DNA from: Haloferacaceae archaeon
Lineage (GTDB): Archaea > Halobacteriota > Halobacteria > Halobacteriales > Haloferacaceae
DNA length: 11,262 nt
Assembly: GCA_018609965.1 (NCBI GenBank)
Contig: JAHENP010000045.1
Location: 1-11,262 of the forward strand
Reading direction: 5' to 3'
Position 1 is the stretch's first letter. Each line of letters begins with the position of its first letter. This document shows positions 6,102-11,262 of the stretch, one piece after another. The notes beneath the pieces were generated by a model. That model saw only the letters and a list, made by a program, of their open reading frames with translations. It was not told where the DNA came from and did no database searches. A program made the position numbers and the translations under genes.

Positions 6102-6131
6102 GGGAACTGATCGCGGGCCGTGGCTGTCGCG

Positions 6132-6314
6132 CTAGACGAGATCAGAGAGTGTCACGGTGTGTGAGGCTTCGAGCCAGGCGAGTGGGTTCTCCTCGTCGAA
6201 AAAGACGATCTGGCCGTCGTCCTCGTACACCTCGATCGCCTCGGGGGCATCACGCGCTGTGCTCGCCCGGGGCGTCGCCGGCCCCGTCGCGGGGCGGTCG
6301 GTCGGGTGGGTCAT
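6132..6314 (-). CDS. small conserved-looking haloarchaeal protein (60 aa), function unknown
   Basis: This 60-aa acidic soluble protein has a disordered Thr/Pro/Ala-rich first half (1-24) and a compact second half containing IEVYEDDGQIVFFDEENPLAWLEA (27-50 region). The pattern VFxDxENPLAWL resembles a family of short haloarchaeal proteins (possibly DUF7331, from memory). ATG 6314 is chosen because the best TATA-like box (CTTTACC on the minus strand, 6341-6347) lies about 30 nt upstream; an in-frame ATG at 6338 would fall before the predicted transcription start. It is divergent from polB, with about 117 bp between the starts, and is followed on the same strand by the membrane-protein gene after a 59-bp gap. 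Nothing in the sequence indicates a function. Confidence 0.72.
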   Translation of the reverse strand: MTHPTDRPATGPATPRASTARDAPEAIEVYEDDGQIVFFDEENPLAWLEASHTVTLSDLV

Positions 6315-6340
6315 AGCCGTAGTTTGGTAATTGGTCACAC

Positions 6341-6347
6341 GGTAAAG
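6341..6347 (-). promoter_or_regulatory. TATA-like box of the 60-aa gene
   Basis: On the minus strand this reads CTTTACC, centred about 30 nt before ATG 6314, predicting a leader of only a few bases. Confidence 0.45.
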
Positions 6348-6352
6348 CTCTT

Positions 6353-6376
6353 GCCGTCACGGCGGGGTCTGCCGCC
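6353..6376. promoter_or_regulatory. adjacent palindromes between the 60-aa gene and polB
   Basis: GCCGT-C-ACGGC (6353-6363) is a perfect inverted repeat. It partly overlaps GGCGG-GGTCTG-CCGCC (6361-6376). Both sit between the divergent promoters, as an operator would. The region is GC-rich, so chance remains likely. Confidence 0.3.
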
Positions 6377-6402
6377 CGGTCACGAACGGCGAGAGGAGAG
6401 GG

Positions 6403-6407
6403 TTCTT
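6403..6407 (+). promoter_or_regulatory. weak TATA-like box of polB
   Basis: TTCTT, in the context GGGTTCTTCACC, is centred about 27 nt before ATG 6432. The position is right for a leaderless transcript, but the sequence is a poor TATA match. Confidence 0.35.
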
Positions 6408-6431
6408 CACCGAGGCGAACCCAGTTGTGGT

Positions 6432-9251
6432 ATGGATCAGACGACGTTAGACGACCTCTCTGCGTCCGGCGACGACCGGCCGGAGGCGGAGGCGGTCGCG
6501 GTCGCCGACGAGACGGCGACACACGTCAGTGAGGTGATCGGCGCTGGCGACGTGCGGGTGCCCGAGCCGACTGCGGAGACGGCGGTCGAACTGATGGTGA
6601 CTGCCGTCGACTACACCGTCGAAGGGCGCGGCAGCGACGAGTACCCGGTCGTCCACGTGTTCGGCCGGACCACAGACGACGAGCGTGAACACGTCCGCGT
6701 CGTGGGTGTCGAGCCGTACTTCTACGTTCCGACGGCGGATGTCGCCGACCGTGATCTCGTCTCCGAGTACGACGTGATCCTCGACACGCGCGAGCACCCA
6801 CACGGCGAGCCAGAGAACGATCGGTTCGAGAGCATTCGTGGGGAGCCGGTGACGAAGGTCACCACCCGCACGCCACGGGACGTGGGGCAGATCCGTGACG
6901 AGTTCGCGACCACCTACGAGGCAGACATCCTCTTCCCGAATCGGTTTCTCATCGACCACGGTGTCACTGCCGGGCTTCGGGTCGAACCCCGGCGGATCGA
7001 CGGCGACGAGGAGGCGGCGATCCAGGTCACGCCCGAACACCTGGAGGCGACAGATGTCGACGCCGACCTCCGGGTGAACACGTTCGACATCGAGGTCGAC
7101 GACCGCAACGGGTTTCCCGAGAACGGCGAGGAACCGATCGTCTGTCTGACGAGCCACGACTCCTACCGCGACGAGTACGTGTTGTGGCTGTACGACGCGC
7201 CCGACGGCGAGGGGGTCGTCGACGAGTCGTTCGACGACTACGAGTTCATCTCCGAGGGGTCAACGGTGCGAGTCGAACAGTTCGACGACGAAGACGCGAT
7301 GTTGGACGCGTTCCTAGCGTATCTCGACGAGACTGACGCGGATTTGACAACTGGCTGGAATTTCGAAGATTTCGACGCGCCGTACCTGCTCGACCGGATG
7401 GAAGCACTCAACGGAGCTAGCGACTACGACCTCTCACCGGATCGTGCCTCGCGTGTCGACGAGACCTGGCGGTCGGGGTGGGGTGGGCCGGACGTGAAAG
7501 GGCGCGTCGTCTTCGATCTGTTGTACGCCTACCAACGGACGAAGTTCTCCGAGTTGGACTCCTACCGGCTCGACGCGGTCGCGGAGTTGGAGTTGGGGGT
7601 CGGGAAGGAACGCTACACCGGTGACATCGGCGACCTCTGGGAGGACGACCCCACCCGGTTGTTGGAGTACAACCTGCGGGACGTGGAGCTGTGTGTCGAG
7701 ATCGACCGCCAACAGAATCTGATCGACTTCTGGGACGACACCCGGAAGTTCGTCGGCTGTCAGTTGGAGGACGCCCCCACGCCGGGTGACGTGGTGGACA
7801 TGTACGTCCTCCACCAGGCGTTCGGGGAGTTCGTCCTGCCGACGAAGGGCCAACAGGCCGGCGAGGAGTTCGAAGGCGGGGCAGTGTTCGAGCCGATCTC
7901 GGGGGTCGCAGAAAATGTTTCTGTACTCGACTTGAAAAGTTTGTATCCAATGTGCATGGTAACAATAAATGCGTCTCCCGAAACAATCGTCGACGATCCC
8001 GAGTCGTACGACGGGAAGACGTACCGCGCCCCGGACGGCACCCGGTTCCGGAAGGAGCCCGACGGGATGATGCGGGAGATGGTGGACGAGCTCCTCACGG
8101 AGCGGGAACAAAAGAAGACGCGCCGCGACGAACACGAGCCCGACACGGAGGCCTACGATAAGTTCGACCGACAACAAGCTTCAATTAAAGTCATTATGAA
8201 CTCACTCTACGGCGTGTCGGGGTGGGAGCAGTTCCGGTTGTACGACAAGGACAACGCCGCAGCGATCACCGCGATGGGGCGGCGTGTGATCGAGTTCACC
8301 GAGGAGGCCGCCAACGAGATCGACTACGACGTTACATACGGGGACACTGACAGCGTAATGTTGTCTCTTTCTGACATTTCGACCGCGGATACAGAGGTTC
8401 CAGAGGCGGTACGGGAGGCACACCCGGAGATGTCGACCGCGGAGTTGGAGACGACACAGGCGGCGATCGAGGCCAGCGAGGAGATCGAGTCGTACATCAA
8501 CGGGCGGTACGACGAGTTCGCCAGCGAGGAGTTGGGGGCAGACGAGCACCGTTTCCAGATCGAGTTCGAGAAGCTCTATCGGCGGTTCTTCCAAGCGGGC
8601 AAGAAGAAGCGGTACGCGGGCCACATCGTCTGGAAGGAGGGGAAACACGTCGACAGCATCGACATCACGGGGTTCGAGTACACCCGGTCGGACATCGCGC
8701 CGATCACCAAACGGGTCCAACAACGGGTGATCGAGATGATCGTCACCGGGGAGCCGTTGGACGACGTGAAGGAGTTCCTCCACGGAGAGATCCAGTCGTT
8801 CAAAGCCGGCGACGTGGATGTCGACGAGATCGGCATTCCGGGCGGGATCGGGAAGAAGCTGGACAACTACGACACCGACACCGCACAGGTCCGGGGCGCG
8901 AAGTACGCCAACCTCCTGTTGGGGACGAACTTCCAGTCGGGATCGAAACCCAAGCGGCTCTACTTGGAGAAGGTCCACCCGGACTTCTTCGAGCGGGTGG
9001 AGTCGGAGACGGACCTGACCCCGAACGGGCCCCGCGAGGCGGACGCCCTGTACACGGAGTTCAAACGCGACCCGGACGTGATCTGTTACGAGTTCGCGGA
9101 CGAGCTCCCGCCGGAGTTTGAGATCGACTACCAGAAGATGTTGGAGAAGACGCTGAAAGGACCCATCTCGCGGATCACTGAGTCGCTCGGCCTGTCGTGG
9201 GACGAGATCGAGAGCGGGCAGGAACAGACCGGGCTCGGGCAGTGGGGGTGA
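6432..9251 (+). CDS. polB: family B replicative DNA polymerase, intein-free
   Basis: This 939-aa DNA-dependent DNA polymerase has 3'-5' proofreading. The exonuclease motifs are intact: Exo I FDIEVDD (Asp219, Glu221), Exo II NFEDFD (310-315) and Exo III YNLRD (413-417). The polymerase motifs are intact: A DLKSLYP (500-506), B KVIMNSLYG (586-594) and C YGDTDS (636-641). The C-terminus ends in QTGLGQWG, similar to the PCNA-binding (PIP) tail QxGLxxW of archaeal PolB. ATG 6432 is chosen because the conserved N-terminus begins there; upstream in-frame codons from 6306 would run through the promoter region. No intein is inserted at any motif, yet motifs A, B, C and Exo II carry A/T-ending codons foreign to the rest of the gene. 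It lies upstream of the suf genes on the same strand with a 153-bp gap that holds a separate promoter. Confidence 0.97.
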   Translation: MDQTTLDDLSASGDDRPEAEAVAVADETATHVSEVIGAGDVRVPEPTAETAVELMVTAVDYTVEGRGSDEYPVVHVFGRTTDDEREHVRVVGVEPYFYVPTADVADRDLVSEYDVILDTREHPHGEPENDRFESIRGEPVTKVTTRTPRDVGQIRDEFATTYEADILFPNRFLIDHGVTAGLRVEPRRIDGDEEAAIQVTPEHLEATDVDADLRVNTFDIEVDDRNGFPENGEEPIVCLTSHDSYRDEYVLWLYDAPDGEGVVDESFDDYEFISEGSTVRVEQFDDEDAMLDAFLAYLDETDADLTTGWNFEDFDAPYLLDRMEALNGASDYDLSPDRASRVDETWRSGWGGPDVKGRVVFDLLYAYQRTKFSELDSYRLDAVAELELGVGKERYTGDIGDLWEDDPTRLLEYNLRDVELCVEIDRQQNLIDFWDDTRKFVGCQLEDAPTPGDVVDMYVLHQAFGEFVLPTKGQQAGEEFEGGAVFEPISGVAENVSVLDLKSLYPMCMVTINASPETIVDDPESYDGKTYRAPDGTRFRKEPDGMMREMVDELLTEREQKKTRRDEHEPDTEAYDKFDRQQASIKVIMNSLYGVSGWEQFRLYDKDNAAAITAMGRRVIEFTEEAANEIDYDVTYGDTDSVMLSLSDISTADTEVPEAVREAHPEMSTAELETTQAAIEASEEIESYINGRYDEFASEELGADEHRFQIEFEKLYRRFFQAGKKKRYAGHIVWKEGKHVDSIDITGFEYTRSDIAPITKRVQQRVIEMIVTGEPLDDVKEFLHGEIQSFKAGDVDVDEIGIPGGIGKKLDNYDTDTAQVRGAKYANLLLGTNFQSGSKPKRLYLEKVHPDFFERVESETDLTPNGPREADALYTEFKRDPDVICYEFADELPPEFEIDYQKMLEKTLKGPISRITESLGLSWDEIESGQEQTGLGQWG
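7311..7422 (+). other. A/T-richer codon tract over Exo II of polB
   Basis: Codons such as CTA, TAT, ACT, GAT, ACA, AAT, GAA, GCA and GGA cluster around NFEDFD, while flanking codons end almost always in G or C. The core 7341-7373 is about 39% GC. It is weaker and more diffuse than the tract at motif A. Confidence 0.6.
7911..7985 (+). other. A/T-rich atypical codon tract over motif A of polB
   Basis: Of 25 codons, 16 end in A or T, including GTA twice, AAT twice, ACA twice, AAA and ATA. By direct count the tract is about 37% GC (28/75), against a strongly GC-rich remainder. It encodes ENVSVLDLKSLYP and the next residues, spanning the usual intein position DLK|S (7937/7938). Confidence 0.85.
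8169..8204 (+). other. A/T-rich atypical codon tract over motif B of polB
   Basis: Nine of 12 codons end in A or T (CGA, CAA, CAA, GCT, TCA, ATT, AAA, ATT, TCA), giving about 33% GC (12/36). It ends at the N590|S591 junction (8201/8202) of KVIMN|SLYG, a known intein position in archaeal PolB. Confidence 0.8.
8331..8402 (+). other. A/T-rich atypical codon tract over motif C of polB
   Basis: Twelve of 24 codons end in A or T (GTT, ACA, ACT, GTA, TCT, CTT, TCT, ATT, GAT, ACA, GTT, CCA), giving about 49% GC (35/72). It includes YGD|TDS (junction 8345/8346) and extends about 57 bp downstream. Confidence 0.75.
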
Positions 9252-9254
9252 GAC

Positions 9255-9345
9255 GTCTGCGAGCGGTCAGCGGTCGTCTGCCGCAATCCGGGTGGTTTTC
9301 CGAGAATCGAAAGAGATCTTCTCGTCTGTGAAACCGCTCGCGGGC
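9255..9345 (+). terminator. predicted branched RNA fold between polB and sufC
   Basis: The outer arms 9255-9267 and 9333-9345 pair over 13 positions, nine contiguous Watson-Crick pairs (GCGAGCGGT with ACCGCTCGC) plus two C-G pairs and two G-U wobbles. They enclose CGAGAA (9301-9306) with TTCTCG (9319-9324) and a short GCGG/CCGC stem (9270-9273, 9281-9284). The wobbles work only in plus-strand RNA. The fold lies after the polB stop and before the sufC promoter, so a polB 3' end structure or terminator is the simplest reading. No strong T-run follows. Confidence 0.45.
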
Positions 9346-9350
9346 GGATG

Positions 9351-9363
9351 CGAAACGGTTATG
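9351..9363 (+). promoter_or_regulatory. BRE/TATA promoter of the suf operon
   Basis: CGAAAC followed by GGTTATG resembles a haloarchaeal BRE plus TATA element. With the TATA centre near 9360, transcription would start near 9387 and leave a leader of about 18 nt. Confidence 0.6.
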
Positions 9364-9389
9364 GGCCAAAAACCCCACCTTCGAACCAC

Positions 9390-9395
9390 GAGGGA
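9390..9395 (+). promoter_or_regulatory. Shine-Dalgarno-like site of sufC
   Basis: GAGGGA lies nine bases before ATG 9405 and matches the GAGG core complementary to the 16S rRNA 3' end. It supports this start and contrasts with the apparently leaderless genes elsewhere in the window. Confidence 0.5.
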
Positions 9396-9404
9396 CCACA
9401 CAAC

Positions 9405-10337
9405 ATGGCTACATTAGAGCTGTCGAACCTCCACGCGGAGGTCGCTGAAACGGGCGAATCGATCCTGCGTGGCGTCGACTTGGAGGTCGCGAGCGGGGAG
9501 ATTCACGCGCTGATGGGACCGAACGGCTCCGGGAAGTCCACGACGGCGAAGGTCGTCGCGGGCCACCCGGCCTACGAGGTCACCGAGGGTGACGTGACGC
9601 TCCACCTCGACGACGAGGATGTCGAGGACATCGGCGACGAGCATCTCGGGGACGACGACTACGACTGGGAGTTGTTGGATCTCGAGCCCAACGAGCGGGC
9701 GGCGCTGGGGATCTTCCTCGCGTTCCAGTACCCGGCCGAGATCGAGGGCGTGACGATGGTAAACTTCCTCCGGCAGGCGTTGAACGCCAAGCTCGACGAG
9801 CGCGAGGAGCTGTTCGAAGAGGACGACGAGGAGGAAGCCGAGGCCGAAGACGAGACCAACGAGGACGCCGCCGGCTACGACTCCTCGCCGATGGAAGGGG
9901 AGACAGACGACGGCGAGATCGGCGTCGCGGAGTTCCAACAGCTGCTCCAGGAGAAGATGGAGCAGTTGGACATGGACACGGAGTTCGCCGAGCGGTACCT
10001 CAACGCCGGCTTCTCGGGCGGCGAGAAGAAGCAAAACGAGGTGTTGCAGGCCGCGATGTTGGAGCCGTCGGTGGCGGTGCTCGACGAGATCGACTCCGGG
10101 CTGGACATCGACCGGCTGAAGGATGTCTCGGACGGGATCGAGGCGCTCCGTGACGAGCAGAACACCGGCGTGTTGCAGATCACCCACTACCAGCGCATCC
10201 TCGACTACGTCGACCCCGATCACGTCCACGTGATGATCGACGGTGAGATCGCCAAGAGCGGCGGGCCCGAGTTGGCCGAGCAGTTGGAAGACGAGGGGTA
10301 CGACTGGGTGCGCGAGGAAGTGTACGGCACGGCGTAA
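9405..10337 (+). CDS. sufC: SufC, Fe-S cluster assembly ATPase
   Basis: This 310-aa cytoplasmic ABC-type ATPase energises the SufBCD scaffold in iron-sulfur cluster assembly. Walker [10 protein letters not shown] is at 38-46, the SufC-type signature [13 protein letters not shown] at 203-215, Walker B VAVLDE at 223-228 with catalytic Glu228, followed by IDSGLD, and the H-loop His261 in ITHYQ. It is about 60 residues longer than bacterial SufC (about 250). The extra length is mainly two acidic insertions, at about 69-92 (Asp-rich) and 136-173 (Glu/Asp-rich), typical of halophilic surface adaptation. ATG 9405 is supported by GAGGGA nine bases upstream. It is followed after 51 bp by sufB on the same strand; the stop codon overlaps a palindrome. 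Confidence 0.97.
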   Translation: MATLELSNLHAEVAETGESILRGVDLEVASGEIHALMGPNGSGKSTTAKVVAGHPAYEVTEGDVTLHLDDEDVEDIGDEHLGDDDYDWELLDLEPNERAALGIFLAFQYPAEIEGVTMVNFLRQALNAKLDEREELFEEDDEEEAEAEDETNEDAAGYDSSPMEGETDDGEIGVAEFQQLLQEKMEQLDMDTEFAERYLNAGFSGGEKKQNEVLQAAMLEPSVAVLDEIDSGLDIDRLKDVSDGIEALRDEQNTGVLQITHYQRILDYVDPDHVHVMIDGEIAKSGGPELAEQLEDEGYDWVREEVYGTA

Positions 10338-10349
10338 CCACGAGTGGTT
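10336..10349. promoter_or_regulatory. 14-bp palindrome overlapping the sufC stop codon
   Basis: AACCAC-GA-GTGGTT is a perfect inverted repeat with a two-base spacer. Its first two bases are the last two of the sufC TAA stop. It lies just before the putative sufB TATA-like box, so it could be an operator; as RNA it could be a small intercistronic stem. Confidence 0.45.
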
Positions 10350-10357
10350 GGCACAGG

Positions 10358-10365
10358 TACAAAAG
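10358..10365 (+). promoter_or_regulatory. possible internal promoter of sufB
   Basis: TACAAAAG is centred about 27 nt before ATG 10389, and no Shine-Dalgarno sequence precedes that start. A second, leaderless sufB transcript is therefore possible besides read-through from sufC. Confidence 0.4.
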
Positions 10366-10388
10366 CGTAGAAGCCCACGATAACACAC

Positions 10389-11262
10389 ATGAGTTCAGAA
10401 CAAGACGAGCTGCAGAGTACAGACACGGAAGCACGGTTCGACTTCAAGAAGGAGGAGAAGTCGGCCTTCGAGAGCGAGAAGGGTCTCGACGAGGAGACGA
10501 TCCGGCTCATCAGCGAGGACAAAGACGAGCCGGAGTGGATGTTGGAGCGGCGCCTCCGCGCGCTCCGGCAGTTCCAGGCGATGCCGATGCCGAACGACTG
10601 GCCGGAGGCGCCGGACCTGAGTGAGGTCGATGTCGACGAGATCGTCCCGTACATCCGTCCGGACATCGAGGCGCGGGGCGGCGCGGACAGCTGGGAGGAT
10701 CTCCCCGAGGAGATTCAGGACACCTTCGACAAGCTGGGGATTCCGGAGGCGGAGAAGAACGCCCTCTCGGGTGTCGGTGCCCAGTACGAGTCGGAGATCG
10801 TCTACCAGAACATGCAGGAACGGTGGGAGGACAAGGGTGTCGTGTTCTGTGACATGGACAAGGCCGTTCAGGAACACGAGGAAATCCTGAAGGAGTACTT
10901 CATGACGCAGGCGGTGCCGCCCAGCGACAACAAGTTCGCGGCGCTGCACGGCGCGGTGTGGTCCGGCGGCTCGTTCGTCTACGTCCCGGAGGACACCACC
11001 GTCGAGATGCCGGTACAGGCGTACTTCCGGATGAACTCCGAGGTCCACTACATCGAGGGGTGTTCGGCGCCGAAGTACTCGGCGTTCAACCTCCACTGTG
11101 GCGGCGTCGAGGTGTTCGTCGGCGAGGACGCACACGTCCAGTACTCCACGGTGCAGAACTGGTCGAAGAACACGTACAACCTGAACACGAAGCGGGCACT
11201 CGTGGACGCGGACGGCCGGATGGAGTGGATCTCCGGCTCGATGGGATCGAAGGCGACGATGT
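10389..11262 (+). CDS. sufB: SufB, Fe-S cluster assembly scaffold (3' end outside window)
   Basis: The first 291 codons are present and the frame is open to the window edge. SufB is the scaffold on which SufBC(2)D assembles Fe-S clusters in the cytoplasm. The N-terminal helical region includes LISEDKDEPEWMLERRLRAL (about 40-60), typical of SufB. After the conserved GAQYESEIVYQNM segment the beta-helix core begins, with PPSDNKFAALHGAVWSGG, the conserved YIEGCSAP (Cys225) and FNLHCGG (Cys237). By family length (about 470-480 aa) some 185 residues are missing, including the C-terminal domain that contacts SufC. ATG 10389 is the first in-frame start and gives a normal N-terminus. It sits directly after sufC; sufD is expected downstream but cannot be seen. 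Confidence 0.97.
   Translation, partial: MSSEQDELQSTDTEARFDFKKEEKSAFESEKGLDEETIRLISEDKDEPEWMLERRLRALRQFQAMPMPNDWPEAPDLSEVDVDEIVPYIRPDIEARGGADSWEDLPEEIQDTFDKLGIPEAEKNALSGVGAQYESEIVYQNMQERWEDKGVVFCDMDKAVQEHEEILKEYFMTQAVPPSDNKFAALHGAVWSGGSFVYVPEDTTVEMPVQAYFRMNSEVHYIEGCSAPKYSAFNLHCGGVEVFVGEDAHVQYSTVQNWSKNTYNLNTKRALVDADGRMEWISGSMGSKATM

Noticed and set aside
6306..6431. Upstream in-frame start for polB
   Set aside because: It would place coding sequence over the divergent promoter region and the 60-aa gene start, and the added residues do not resemble the PolB N-terminus.
8202..8978. Minus-strand open frame of 258 codons within polB
   Set aside because: Antisense shadow of a gene with all catalytic motifs intact; no family resemblance.
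9414..10388. Minus-strand open frame (324 codons) opposite sufC
   Set aside because: It covers sufC almost exactly in antisense, is Leu/Val/Arg-rich without family motifs, and arises from the acidic GAC/GAG-rich codons of sufC.

Overview
The window looks like a chromosomal segment of a halophilic archaeon (class Halobacteria). The evidence is very high GC with strong G/C preference at third codon positions, strongly acidic proteins with few lysines, twin-arginine lipoprotein signals, TATA-like boxes about 27 nt before GTG/ATG starts (leaderless transcripts), and a polB-sufC-sufB gene order. The genus cannot be named from the sequence alone.

Layout: (1) 76-1053 (+), an HSL-type alpha/beta hydrolase, converges with a minus-strand pair: a creatininase-family amidohydrolase (3094-2324) translationally coupled through a GTGA overlap to a PurM/HypE-like AIR-synthase protein (2327-1050). 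The hydrolase and AIR-synthase genes share the tetranucleotide CTAG for their opposing stop codons. (2) 3229-4362 (+), a Tat-exported, lipid-anchored HtrA/Deg serine protease with a PDZ domain, is divergent from the creatininase. (3) 4363-4850 is a convergent intergenic region without a credible gene. It holds a duplicated GC hairpin, a third small hairpin and a four-unit 20-bp tandem array. (4) 6314-4851 (-) carries three small genes, each with its own TATA-like box: a 60-aa haloarchaeal protein, a two-helix membrane protein with acidic tails, and a hotdog acyl-CoA thioesterase. A 54-bp tandem duplication copies the membrane-protein tail together with its stop codon. (5) 6432-9251 (+) is a full-length intein-free family B DNA polymerase, followed by sufC and the 5' two thirds of sufB (SUF Fe-S cluster assembly), which runs off the window.

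The most interesting signal is inside polB. Short A/T-rich tracts with codons foreign to the rest of the gene (including ATA, AAT and AAA) sit on polymerase motifs A, B and C, where archaeal PolB inteins are known to insert, and a fourth sits on Exo II. No intein is present. I infer that these are footprints of past intein homing or loss (co-conversion from a lower-GC donor), or synonymous recoding of homing-endonuclease targets. Other points worth checking are the 21-bp coding repeat that adds a Gly/Ala/Asn linker to the AIR-synthase-like protein, the structured convergent intergenic region, and a plus-strand-specific RNA fold between polB and sufC. I found no CRISPR array, transposase, rRNA or convincing tRNA.
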